The position numbers and the translations under genes were made by a program. A stretch of 64,000 nucleotides of DNA from positions 1 to 64,000 of the forward strand of contig CAYWUI010000007.1 of NCBI GenBank assembly GCA_964461435.1, read 5' to 3'. The notes under the pieces are model-generated. The model saw only the letters and a list, made by a program, of their open reading frames with translations, searched no databases and was not told the origin of the DNA. The DNA comes from G020354785 sp964461435 (GTDB lineage: Bacteria > Bacteroidota > Bacteroidia > Bacteroidales > UBA10428). Positions 34,811-44,098 of this stretch are shown here, one piece after another (the first letter of the stretch is position 1; the number at the start of each line of letters is the position of its first letter).

Positions 34811-36618
34811 TCATACCTATGAAGAAATATTCATTCCTTGTTTATCATAAGGAATATTCTGAATTTCTGAACGAGCTTCAAAAAACAGGAGTATTGCATG
34901 TTATTGAAAAACAATCCGGTGAACTGGCAGATGAAAAACTCAGGGACCGGTATGACCTTATTAATCAATATAATTCAGTTATAAAATTTCTGCAGAAAAG
35001 GGCAATCGAGAATAAATCAGGCTCAATATCAGCATCTGACGGACTGAAAATTTTGAAAGAAATTCAAAATATCCAGTCTGAGGTTGAAATTAATACTCAG
35101 CAACTATCTGCCCTAAAAAAAGAAATAATTCAGATTCAACCATGGGGAGATTTCTCATTTGAAGGCATTAATAAATTAAAAGAACATGACTTTAATATCA
35201 GGTTTTTCATATGTACAGCTAAAAAATTCGATAATGAGTGGAAAGCAAAATACAGCTTAGAAGAAATAAATCAATACGGGGGGAAAATATATTTTGTTAT
35301 TGTCCAGGAGGGCGAAGAAAATATCGATATTGATGCTGAAGAGATAAAACTACCTGAAACATCACTTTCCAGGTTATTAAAAAAGCATAAGGAGATAGAA
35401 GAAATTCTGACAAAGTCAGAGGAGATATTCGATATGTATGCTGAAAAGTACATACCCCTGCTTATTTCCGACAGGGACAAGCTGCAGGAACATTTTGATT
35501 TTGAAAGCGTTGTGTTTAACACTGAAAAGCAGGTGGATGAAAAGCTGATGTTACTTGAGGGATGGGTGCCTGAAGATAAGGTAGAAGAAATAAACTTATT
35601 TCTTAACAAATCAGGCATATTTTTCATTACTTCAAAACCTGGTATCGACGATAAAATTCCGATTAAGTTAAGGAACAGCAGATTTGCCAGGTTATTCGAA
35701 CCTATTGCAAAGCTTTATTCCATGCCGGACTATAAAGAGCTTGATCTGACACCTTTCTTTGCTCCTTTCTTCATGATGTTTTTTGGATTCTGCCTTGGTG
35801 ATGCAGGGTACGGATTATTATTCGTTGTTGCTGCCAGTATAATCAAGCTACGGGCAAAGAGTAATTTAAAACCACTGCTTACCCTGGTACAAATCCTGGG
35901 AGGTTCGACAATTGTTTTCGGGCTGCTCTCAGGAACCATCTTTGGAATCGATTTAATAAAGGCCGATATAGCATTCATGGCAAACCTGAAAAAAATATTC
36001 CTTGATCCCAGGGAGATGTTCTATTTTGCAATTATCCTCGGAGGGATACAGATAATTTTCGGAATGTTTGTAAAAATACTGAATATAACAAAACAGCTGG
36101 GATTCAGATATGCACTGTCAACACTCGGCTGGCTTATTTTAATTATAAGCAGTGTATTGTTTATTGCACTTAATAAAATATCTGAAACCGGATCGGATAT
36201 TTTGAAATACAGTTACTTAATGGTATTATGTGCCAGTTTAATAATGATAATATTTCTTAATAATCCCGGAAAAGGAGTGCTGGGAAACATTGGTAAAGGC
36301 ATGGGAGATGTATATTTTACAGCCACCGGCGTATTTGGAGATCTCCTTTCATATATCAGGCTTTTCGCCCTGGGTATTTCAAGTTCAATTCTGGGATATG
36401 TATTTAATTATCTGGCTATAGAAATGAGCGGAGACACTATAATACTCAGCCAGATTATATTTCTGTTAATACTTGTCGTTGGTCATTCGATAAATATCTT
36501 TATGTCAGTTCTGGGTGCATTCGTGCACCCGCTCCGTTTAACTTTTGTTGAATTTTACAAGAATGCCGGTTTTGCCGGAGGCGGCAAAGAATATAAACCC
36601 TTTAAAAAAAACCAGTAA
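34807..36618 (+). CDS. ntpI: V-type ATPase subunit I (a-subunit)
   Basis: 603 residues. The N-terminal half is a soluble coiled-coil arm (start MIIPMKKYSFLVYHKEYSEF). The C-terminal half has about seven membrane helices from TPFFAPFFMMFFGFCLGDAGYG. The conserved channel region reads GDLLSYIRLFALGISSSILG (with the essential Arg) and VHPLRLTFVEFYKNAGFAGG. It carries the ion half-channels against the K ring. Confidence 0.94.
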   Translation: MIIPMKKYSFLVYHKEYSEFLNELQKTGVLHVIEKQSGELADEKLRDRYDLINQYNSVIKFLQKRAIENKSGSISASDGLKILKEIQNIQSEVEINTQQLSALKKEIIQIQPWGDFSFEGINKLKEHDFNIRFFICTAKKFDNEWKAKYSLEEINQYGGKIYFVIVQEGEENIDIDAEEIKLPETSLSRLLKKHKEIEEILTKSEEIFDMYAEKYIPLLISDRDKLQEHFDFESVVFNTEKQVDEKLMLLEGWVPEDKVEEINLFLNKSGIFFITSKPGIDDKIPIKLRNSRFARLFEPIAKLYSMPDYKELDLTPFFAPFFMMFFGFCLGDAGYGLLFVVAASIIKLRAKSNLKPLLTLVQILGGSTIVFGLLSGTIFGIDLIKADIAFMANLKKIFLDPREMFYFAIILGGIQIIFGMFVKILNITKQLGFRYALSTLGWLILIISSVLFIALNKISETGSDILKYSYLMVLCASLIMIIFLNNPGKGVLGNIGKGMGDVYFTATGVFGDLLSYIRLFALGISSSILGYVFNYLAIEMSGDTIILSQIIFLLILVVGHSINIFMSVLGAFVHPLRLTFVEFYKNAGFAGGGKEYKPFKKNQ

Positions 36619-36651
36619 ATATTTAATAAATAAACCTAAAATATTAAAATT

Positions 36652-37119
36652 ATGACAACAGCGATTATCTTGGCTTATATTGGAGTGGGACTAATGATTG
36701 GATTGGCAGGTACAGGAAGTGCAATTGGTGTAACCATAGCCGGAAATGCAACAATTGGTGCATTGAAGAAAAACGAGGAAGCATTTGGAAGTTATATGTT
36801 GCTTAGTGCTTTGCCCGGGACCCAGGGCCTTTATGGATTTGCCGGTTATTTTGTGCTTGCCAATATTTATGGAGTAATCACTCCTGATATAACATTATTT
36901 AATGGTGTGGCAGTATTCGGGGCAGGATTTGCTCTGGGTCTTGTTGGTTTGCTTTCTGCTATCCGTCAGGGACAAGTATGTGCCAACGGTATTGCAGCCA
37001 TTGGTGCGGGATATAATGTTTTCGGAAGAACTATGATATTAGCGGTGTTCCCTGAACTATATGCCATTATTGCTTTTGCAGCAACGTTTTTAATCGGGGG
37101 TTCTCTTAACGTGGGTTAG
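36652..37119 (+). CDS. ntpK: V-type ATPase subunit K (membrane rotor, probable Na+ type)
   Basis: 155 residues with four membrane helices formed by two related hairpins. By motif comparison with Enterococcus hirae NtpK, the Na+ ligands line up: Leu54, Thr57, Gln58 and Tyr61 in LPGTQGLYG, Gln106 in RQGQV and Glu135 in FPELYAI. Only the second hairpin carries the ion-binding carboxylate. This argues for Na+ coupling, as inference. It is the last gene of the operon. Confidence 0.94.
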   Translation: MTTAIILAYIGVGLMIGLAGTGSAIGVTIAGNATIGALKKNEEAFGSYMLLSALPGTQGLYGFAGYFVLANIYGVITPDITLFNGVAVFGAGFALGLVGLLSAIRQGQVCANGIAAIGAGYNVFGRTMILAVFPELYAIIAFAATFLIGGSLNVG

Positions 37120-37132
37120 TATATCTGAACTT

Positions 37133-37642
37133 ATGCTGGACTATATCTTACTTATATTTTCAATTTTATTAATCATCGTAGGTATAGCTGGCTGCATTCT
37201 GCCTGTTATTCCGGGACCCCCCGTTGCCTATGCGGGCATGGTTATTGTATATTTCACAAAATTTGCTGATTTTAATGTCAACACTCTTTTTATTTTGGGA
37301 GCCCTGGCAATAATTGTCCAGTTATTCGATTATATTGTCCCTGCATGGGGAGCTAAGAAATTCGGAGGATCGAGGGCAGGTGTATGGGGAAGTATAGTAG
37401 GTTTAATTATAGGAATATTTTTTCTCCCTTTAGGGCCATTTGGCATTATAGGAATACTGGGAGGCCCCTTCTGCGGAGCACTTGTTGGTGAATTAATTGC
37501 GGGAAAAGATACAGACAGTGCATTTAAGGCGGCATTCGGGACATTTATAGGATTTATCGCGGGAACATTAATGAAGCTGGCCGTTTCGGTTATTATTACT
37601 GTTTTTTTCATTATGGGAATCTGGCACACTGTTCTGTCGTGA
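37133..37642 (+). CDS. DUF456 family membrane protein
   Basis: 169 residues, nearly all membrane helices with glycine-rich pairs (LLIIVGIAGCILPVIPGPPV; FGGSRAGVWGSIVGLIIGIF; FGTFIGFIAGTLMKL). The pattern matches DUF456; function unknown. It lies 13 bp after subunit K, so it may be read through from the V-ATPase operon. Confidence 0.82.
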   Translation: MLDYILLIFSILLIIVGIAGCILPVIPGPPVAYAGMVIVYFTKFADFNVNTLFILGALAIIVQLFDYIVPAWGAKKFGGSRAGVWGSIVGLIIGIFFLPLGPFGIIGILGGPFCGALVGELIAGKDTDSAFKAAFGTFIGFIAGTLMKLAVSVIITVFFIMGIWHTVLS

Positions 37643-37697
37643 ATGACTATTAATAGCTCTAATGCTAACGGCATAATATTATAATTAGCGGCATTTT

Positions 37698-38387
37698 ATG
37701 AAACCAGTAATTATTTCCCTTATAATTATACTTTCTGTTTCCGGAAATTTGTTTCCTCAGGCATCACAAGAAAAAAATTATTACTCTGATTTAAGTCTTA
37801 AGAATTTCAGAAAGGAACAGTTATTTCACGAAAAGATAGATTTTGAAAATATTGATTACCGGAGGCTGCACGCGGCAATTTTCTTTGTCACAAATGAAGA
37901 AAGAGCCAAAAAAAATCTGACTTTCCTTGAATATGCTCCGGAACTGGAAAAAGTTGCCATTATGCATTCAAGAGATATGAACAGGGATTCTTTTTTCAGC
38001 CATTTTAATCCTGCTGATAAAAAGAAAAAAACTCCCAATGACAGGGCCGTCCTGGCAGGAATATTAAATCCGTACCTTGCTGAGAATATTGCCACCTGCC
38101 ACGGGTTAACTTATGTATCGGGGACCAATGTATTTATAAGGGGTGACGGACAGTTCAGCTACAAGACGGACGGTGAGTTAATACCTCCTCACACTTATCT
38201 GTCCCTCGCCGAATCGGTAGTAGAAAACTGGATGAATTCAAAAGGACACAGGAAAAATATCCTGCTTGATACTGCCCTGCAACTGGGATGTGGTTCAGAT
38301 TTTTATCGTGACGCGCACTTTAACAACATGCCTTCGTTTATGGTAACACAAAATTTTCAGCTATACGTGAAAATTAAATCAAAATAA
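37698..38387 (+). CDS. Secreted CAP-domain (SCP-like) protein
   Basis: 229 residues with a signal peptide (VIISLIIILSVSGNLFPQ). The CAP domain spans about 55-225: FVTNEERAKKNLTFLEYAPE, IMHSRDMNRDSFFSHFNP, LAENIAT and NWMNSKGHRKNILL carry the paired His/Glu cavity residues. A long insert with FIRGDGQFSYKTDG precedes the last motif. CAP proteins are secreted and bind lipids or act as peptidases; this one cannot be assigned further. Confidence 0.88.
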   Translation: MKPVIISLIIILSVSGNLFPQASQEKNYYSDLSLKNFRKEQLFHEKIDFENIDYRRLHAAIFFVTNEERAKKNLTFLEYAPELEKVAIMHSRDMNRDSFFSHFNPADKKKKTPNDRAVLAGILNPYLAENIATCHGLTYVSGTNVFIRGDGQFSYKTDGELIPPHTYLSLAESVVENWMNSKGHRKNILLDTALQLGCGSDFYRDAHFNNMPSFMVTQNFQLYVKIKSK

Positions 38388-38459
38388 TACCTCGTTATAA
38401 TTTAATAACTGAAAAATACTCCCGATAAGCGGAATAATAACCTTCTAATTTAATAATCT

Positions 38460-38723
38460 TCAGACCTTTTCTTTGATTTTCTTTGTAGAATGAGCTTTTA
38501 AAACCCTGAGGTTTCTGCCGGCAACTTCTTTGCCATCAAGGGTCTTAATCGCCTCCATAGCCTCCTTTTTGTCAGGCATTTCAATGAATGCAAATCCCTT
38601 TGATCTTCCTGTTCTTTTGTCTCTTATTATCTTTACAGTTTCAACTGTACCTAAAACCTCGAATATTTTTTGAATTTCAGCTTCTCCCAGTGAGTAGTTA
38701 ATGTTACCAACGTAAATAGTCAT
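38460..38723 (-). CDS. RNA-binding protein with one RRM domain
   Basis: 87 residues, one RNA recognition motif: RNP2 IYVGNI near the start and RNP1 KGFAFIEM in the middle, followed by a short lysine-rich tail. Such single-RRM proteins occur in cyanobacteria and Bacteroidota and bind single-stranded RNA, often in stress response. It is transcribed alone. Confidence 0.93.
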   Translation of the reverse strand: MTIYVGNINYSLGEAEIQKIFEVLGTVETVKIIRDKRTGRSKGFAFIEMPDKKEAMEAIKTLDGKEVAGRNLRVLKAHSTKKIKEKV

Positions 38724-38865
38724 AATGCGAATTGTTGAGATTAGTAAAATAATATATACAAGTTAACAAATATTTTTTTTAAAAAGCAATTTTAAAACAA
38801 CAAAAAAATATTTTTTTAACTGACTGTATTCACCTTAATAGAATCTGTTTTAACCGATTATGCTG

Positions 38866-39879
38866 TTAATAATCCTGTATTTCACTTAATGTTGCTACCA
38901 TAACAGCCTTAATGGTATGAATGCGGTTCTCGGCCTCATCAAATACAACAGACTTATCAGACTCAAATACATCCTCTGTGACCTCCATTGAATCCAATCC
39001 GTATTTCCGGTATATCTCTTCTCCTACTTTTGTTTCCCTGTTATGGAAGGCAGGGAGACAATGCAGAAATTTTACTTTCGGATTTCCCGTCATTTTTATA
39101 ACATCCGTATTAACCTGAAAAGCCTTTAATAATTTTATTCTTTCTGCCCAGGTCGAGGATGGTTCTCCCATGGAAACCCATACATCCGTATATAGGAAAT
39201 CAACATCCTTTACAGCGTTTTCAATTTTATCAGTAATATATATTGATGCTCCTGATTTATCAGCTATATCCTTACATTTTTCCACCAGTTCCTTTTTAGG
39301 ATGACACTGTACAGGTGCAGCCGCCCTGAAATCCATTCCCATTATTGCAGCTCCTGCCATTAGGGAATTTCCCATGTTATTCCTTGAATCACCGAGATAA
39401 CAAAATTTAATTTCATTCAGAGGTTTTTCAGCATGCTCCATCATAGTAAAAAAATCTGCCAGCACCTGTGTAGGATGAAATTCATCAGTAAGCCCGTTCC
39501 ATACCGGTACCCCTGCATATCTTGCAAGTTCTTCAACTGTATACTGGCTGAATCCCCTGTATTCAATGCCGTCATACATTCTTCCCAGTACCCTCGCCGT
39601 ATCTTTCATTGATTCCTTATGTCCTATCTGGGATCCGCCGCTATCAAGATATGTGACATTTGCTCCCTGATCAAAGGCAGCCACTTCAAAAGCACACCTT
39701 GTTCTCGTTGATGTTTTCTCAAAAATTAACGCAATGTTTTTACCTTTGAGAAATTGCTTCTCTTTACCTTTATATTTTGCCTTCTTTAATTTTTCTGATA
39801 ATTCCAGTAAGAATTTAATTTCATCCTGCGAAAAATCAAGGAGTTTTACAAAATTTCTTTTTCCCAGATTAATTACCAT
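38866..39879 (-). CDS. argF: Ornithine carbamoyltransferase
   Basis: 337 residues. The carbamoyl phosphate site is EKTSTRTRCAFEVAAFDQGA (Ser57-Arg61), followed by HPTQVLADFFTMMEH and the ornithine site FLHCLPAFHN. It makes citrulline from ornithine. The sequence looks like standard OTC rather than the N-acetyl- or N-succinyl-ornithine transcarbamylases known in many Bacteroidota, although substrate choice cannot be proven by eye. It has no arginine neighbours here, so anabolic versus catabolic use is open. Confidence 0.92.
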   Translation of the reverse strand: MVINLGKRNFVKLLDFSQDEIKFLLELSEKLKKAKYKGKEKQFLKGKNIALIFEKTSTRTRCAFEVAAFDQGANVTYLDSGGSQIGHKESMKDTARVLGRMYDGIEYRGFSQYTVEELARYAGVPVWNGLTDEFHPTQVLADFFTMMEHAEKPLNEIKFCYLGDSRNNMGNSLMAGAAIMGMDFRAAAPVQCHPKKELVEKCKDIADKSGASIYITDKIENAVKDVDFLYTDVWVSMGEPSSTWAERIKLLKAFQVNTDVIKMTGNPKVKFLHCLPAFHNRETKVGEEIYRKYGLDSMEVTEDVFESDKSVVFDEAENRIHTIKAVMVATLSEIQDY

Positions 39880-40238
39880 TTGTATAAATATTTATTTTGA
39901 ATTTATAAATATAATATTTTAATTACCCATTACCTGCAATATAATAAAGCTGGCATTAACAAAATACACTGTTATTCAAGACTTAAATAAACTTCAAATA
40001 TACGGAATATTTATTAACTATTGTAATGATATTGAATGGATTTTGTGAATATTTATACATATTTTTATTTTATGACTAATTTTTAAAAAAATGTTATATT
40101 AGATTTTTCTTAATCAAGTTAATTATATGATTGGTATTATGATTTTATAATATCATCAAACAACAAAGAAAGAACCTAACAAACAGATTAATCAAACGTA
40201 TATTTTCGAAAATTATTTAACTTCCCTAAAATAAAGAA
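39880..40238. other. Intergenic region, divergent promoters only
   Basis: 359 bp, very AT-rich, no coding potential. A minus-strand TATATTTG box at 39995-40002 could serve argF. No repeat or RNA structure was seen. Confidence 0.4.
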
Positions 40239-40919
40239 ATGAAATATTTGCTGGTGGCAGTACCTTTTCTATTACTCCTGACTACATGTAAAAGAGGCGA
40301 TTATGAAGATAAGTACAGTAACGGTCTTATTGAATATAAAATAAATTACCTCGAAAATGAACTGACGGAGATATCGCCAAGCTTACTGCCAAAAAAGATG
40401 AAGCTGGAATTTAGCCCCAATTATTCTACAAATACAATAGAAGGCTTTATGGGGTTTTTTAAACTTAGTAACCACACAAATTTCAGGCATAAAAAGTGCG
40501 TTACCTTATTGGAAGTCCTGAATAAAAAATACCTGTTTAAAGGTAAGAAAGGTGAGTCAATGTGCTGCTTCGATGAAAATCCTGATATGGAAATTGAATA
40601 TACAGATGAAATAAAAGAAATAGCAGGTTTTAAATGTAAAAAAGTGATTGTCACATTGCCCGGACAAAATGATACATTTGACGTTTATTATACCAATGAA
40701 ATATCCATAGCAAAACCGAATTCTGTTAATCCTTACTACCAGATTGATGGTGTATTAATGGAATTCCAGCTTAAGCTTGCTTATTTAAAAATGCGGTTTA
40801 CTGCAGAAAAATTTGTGCCAATTCAGAATAACAAAATCAAGGAATTCACTGTGCCTGATAATTACCGTGAAGTTACCAGAGAACAGATGACTTATATCAT
40901 TAAGCGGCTCATGGAATAA
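40239..40919 (+). CDS. Lipoprotein of unknown function (GLPGLI/DUF4412-like)
   Basis: 226 residues with a lipobox (LLLLTTCKRG, Cys17). The mature protein has the layout of small beta-clam proteins: GLIEYKINYLENELTE, later EIAGFKCKKVIVTLPGQND and FDVYYTNEISIAKPN, resembling the last parts of GLPGLI or DUF4412 domains. A Cys-Cys pair (MCCFDE) is unusual. Its role is unknown. It may be co-transcribed with ftsK, 123 bp downstream. Confidence 0.6.
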   Translation: MKYLLVAVPFLLLLTTCKRGDYEDKYSNGLIEYKINYLENELTEISPSLLPKKMKLEFSPNYSTNTIEGFMGFFKLSNHTNFRHKKCVTLLEVLNKKYLFKGKKGESMCCFDENPDMEIEYTDEIKEIAGFKCKKVIVTLPGQNDTFDVYYTNEISIAKPNSVNPYYQIDGVLMEFQLKLAYLKMRFTAEKFVPIQNNKIKEFTVPDNYREVTREQMTYIIKRLME

Positions 40920-41042
40920 CTGCCCGATAACTTATTAACCGCTGCCTGTTATTAACTTTAGTAATAAAATCTTTTATTATTTTAATTTGAATCAAACACT
41001 TATTAATTTTAAGGCATATTTATGATGCTTTAAAATTCATCA

Positions 41043-43421
41043 ATGGGCAGGAAAAAAAATCCGGACAGCAATAATGCAAAAAAGGGGGCAATAGGTTCTT
41101 TTTTGAAAGATGAAAGATTCGGATTTACTGTCGGATTAATAATCACTTGTTTTTCAATCCTGATTTTTCTTTCATTGATTTCCTATCTCTTTACATGGAC
41201 AAAAGATTCTGAATTTAAGTGCGGTGAAGTATTTTCAGGCGGACAGGTCTATAACTGGGCAGGCAAGGTCGGGGCATGTCTTGCCACCCTGCTTATTGAA
41301 AGATGGTTCGGCATTGTTTCATTCTCAATTCCTTTTATGATCCTTATCCTGGGCCTGTCACTATTGAACATAAAAGTGCTGCCCCTGGGCAAAACAATCA
41401 GGATTACACTTTTAGGAACAATTATTCTTTCAGTATGGTTTGCATTTATATTTAAAGAGTATGACACTTCAGAAGGTCAGTTCATATTATTCAGGTATGG
41501 TCTGGGAGGTGGTCACGGGTCTTATGTAAGTGAATGGCTAATTGGATTCATAGGCAAAATAGGTACGGCATTTTTGTTGCTTATAGCAACTTTTGCACTT
41601 ATTATTTTCTCGTTTAAAAACTCATTCGGACTGTTAAAGTCTTTTTTTAACTATTTACTTAAAAAAACCGTAAATATTTCTTCAGCAAAAGTAGAAGATA
41701 ATAAAACAGGTTCGGTGGAAATAGAGCTCGATACCGGCAACAAATCCGAAGACCTGGTTTTCGAGACGGAATTTCCCCTGAGAGAATCCGCTGATAATGA
41801 TAATGCAACAGATAAAATAACCGGTGTACACGAAGAGAATAAGACTATAACCGGAGAAAGTAAAAATTACAAAGATGAACCTGACGATCTGATAAATATT
41901 GAAGAACTGGAGGATTATGATCCTACGCTGGAGCTCAGCAGTTTCAGGCTCCCCTCACTGGATCTGCTCGAAAAATATGAGAACCGCGACTCAAATGTCA
42001 CAAACGAAGAGCTTATAAACAATAAAAATAAGATTGTTGAAACCCTGGCTCACTACAAAATAAAAATTAATAAAATTAAGGCAACGATAGGGCCTGCAGT
42101 AACTTTATACGAGATAGTTCCTGCCCCGGGTGTCCGCATTTCAAGGATTACGAGTCTTGAAGACGATATAGCGTTGAATCTAGCCGCACTTGGCATAAGA
42201 ATTATTGCTCCAATACCTGGCAGGGGTACTATTGGAATAGAGGTTCCGAATCAAAATCCGGAGATAGTATCTATACGGTCTATCTTAAGTTCAAGAAAAT
42301 TTCAGGAATCCGATTTTGATTTAACTATTGCACTCGGCAAGACAATATCTAATGAAACCTATGTCTTTGACCTGACAAAGATGCCTCATTTGCTGGTGGC
42401 CGGGGCAACCGGACAAGGCAAGTCAGTGGGGCTGAATACAATAATTGCTTCCCTGCTGTTCAAGAATCACCCGGCAAAACTAAAACTTGTTCTAATTGAC
42501 CCTAAGAAAGTTGAGCTTACTTTATATTCAAAAATTGAAAAGCATTACCTTGCCAAAGTTCCTGATATCGAAGATGCTATAATTAACGGGACACAGAATG
42601 TGATCTATACACTAAACTCGCTGACTGTTGAAATGGACCAGCGATATGATCTGCTGAAAAAGGCACAGGTAAGGAATATTAAAGAATATAATCAGAAGTT
42701 TATCAAACGTATGCTGAATCCTGAAAAGGGACACCGCTATATGCCATATATTGTGGTAATAATAGATGAGTTTGCCGATCTGATAATGATAGCGGGCAAG
42801 GAAGTGGAAATGCCTCTGGCCCGGCTGGCCCAGCTGGCGAGAGCCATAGGAATTCACCTGGTTATAGCTACACAAAGGCCCACAACAAATATAATCACAG
42901 GAATTATTAAAGCCAATTTCCCGGCAAGGATGGCCTTCAGGGTAACATCCATGATTGATTCAAGAACAATACTCGACACCCCGGGAGCCAACCAGCTTGT
43001 CGGAAGAGGCGATATGCTGTTTGCCCAGGGAAATGATATGATAAGGCTCCAATGTGCATTTATTGACATACCGGAGATTGAAAAAATTACCGAATATATC
43101 GGTTCCCAGCAAGGTTTTACAACAGCTATGTACTTACCTGAATATGTTGAAGAAAGCACACTTGAAACTGCTGACGTTGATTTATCAAAACGTGACAGCC
43201 TGTTTAACGAGGCAGCAAGACTTGTAGTCATTCATCAGCAGGGTTCAACGTCGTTGATACAAAGAAAATTTTCTATAGGTTATAACCGCGCAGGGCGTAT
43301 CATCGACCAGCTCGAGGCAGCGGGCATAGTGGGACCGTTTGAGGGTAGCAAAGCCCGGCAGGTTCTGTTCTCTGATGAATATTCCCTGGAACAGTTTTTG
43401 AACTCTCTTGATAATAAATAA
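41043..43421 (+). CDS. ftsK: DNA translocase FtsK
   Basis: 792 residues. Four N-terminal membrane helices (about 25-195) are followed by a short acidic linker, then the RecA-like motor: Walker A GATGQGKSVGLN (about 454-465), Walker B YIVVIIDEFADLIM, and LARAIGIHLVIATQRP. The C-terminal gamma domain has SLIQRKFSIGYNRAGRIIDQ, which reads KOPS DNA. It pumps DNA at the division septum and activates chromosome dimer resolution. lolA follows 9 bp downstream. Confidence 0.96.
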   Translation: MGRKKNPDSNNAKKGAIGSFLKDERFGFTVGLIITCFSILIFLSLISYLFTWTKDSEFKCGEVFSGGQVYNWAGKVGACLATLLIERWFGIVSFSIPFMILILGLSLLNIKVLPLGKTIRITLLGTIILSVWFAFIFKEYDTSEGQFILFRYGLGGGHGSYVSEWLIGFIGKIGTAFLLLIATFALIIFSFKNSFGLLKSFFNYLLKKTVNISSAKVEDNKTGSVEIELDTGNKSEDLVFETEFPLRESADNDNATDKITGVHEENKTITGESKNYKDEPDDLINIEELEDYDPTLELSSFRLPSLDLLEKYENRDSNVTNEELINNKNKIVETLAHYKIKINKIKATIGPAVTLYEIVPAPGVRISRITSLEDDIALNLAALGIRIIAPIPGRGTIGIEVPNQNPEIVSIRSILSSRKFQESDFDLTIALGKTISNETYVFDLTKMPHLLVAGATGQGKSVGLNTIIASLLFKNHPAKLKLVLIDPKKVELTLYSKIEKHYLAKVPDIEDAIINGTQNVIYTLNSLTVEMDQRYDLLKKAQVRNIKEYNQKFIKRMLNPEKGHRYMPYIVVIIDEFADLIMIAGKEVEMPLARLAQLARAIGIHLVIATQRPTTNIITGIIKANFPARMAFRVTSMIDSRTILDTPGANQLVGRGDMLFAQGNDMIRLQCAFIDIPEIEKITEYIGSQQGFTTAMYLPEYVEESTLETADVDLSKRDSLFNEAARLVVIHQQGSTSLIQRKFSIGYNRAGRIIDQLEAAGIVGPFEGSKARQVLFSDEYSLEQFLNSLDNK

Positions 43422-43430
43422 TTATTCTTT

Positions 43431-44078
43431 ATGCAAAAGTATATCCTGGTACTAATTATACTGTTATTCACTAAATATTCACTGTGCCAGCAGGATCCGG
43501 CAGCCCGCGATATACTCGACAGGGTGGCAGAAAAATCGAAATCGTATAAATCGGTTCAGGCTGACTATGAACTGGTAATTGAAGACCGTAAAGAAGATAT
43601 GAAATCAGAAAGCAAGGGGCATATAATTATTAAGAAAGACAAATATAAACTGGAATCCACTGAATCAACAATATTTTATGACGGCAAGACAATGTGGACC
43701 TATACGGAAGAAACCCAGGAGGTTGTAATATCAGAGCCTGACACCCTTGATGAAAATTTCCTTAGCAACCCGGTAAAAATATTCGATTCTTATAACAGGG
43801 ATTTCAAATACAGGTACGACGGGGAAATAATGGCTGACAACGTTAAGGTACATGAGATTCACCTGTTTCCAAAAAATCTGGACCAGCCATATTCGAGAAT
43901 TATATTATATGTTGATGCAAACAAAAACCTTCTGTCAGGTATAAAGCTCGTTGGTAAAGACGGCGTTGATTATAGCATATCTCTTGGCAATTATATTACG
44001 GATGAAAACATTGATGATTCAGTGTTTATCTTCGACGTCTCCAAACATAAAAAGGCAGAAATAATTGATCTCAGATAA
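43431..44078 (+). CDS. LolA-like outer-membrane lipoprotein carrier
   Basis: 215 residues with a signal peptide (ILVLIILLFTKYSLCQ). The LolA/LolB-like half barrel is seen from ILDRVAEKSKSYKSVQADYE through FYDGKTMWTYTEETQEVVIS to LFPKNLDQPYSRIILYVDAN. It carries lipoproteins across the periplasm. It pairs with ftsK, as often in Bacteroidota. Confidence 0.88.
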   Translation: MQKYILVLIILLFTKYSLCQQDPAARDILDRVAEKSKSYKSVQADYELVIEDRKEDMKSESKGHIIIKKDKYKLESTESTIFYDGKTMWTYTEETQEVVISEPDTLDENFLSNPVKIFDSYNRDFKYRYDGEIMADNVKVHEIHLFPKNLDQPYSRIILYVDANKNLLSGIKLVGKDGVDYSISLGNYITDENIDDSVFIFDVSKHKKAEIIDLR

Positions 44079-44098
44079 AACAAGATTAACTTTGCCTG

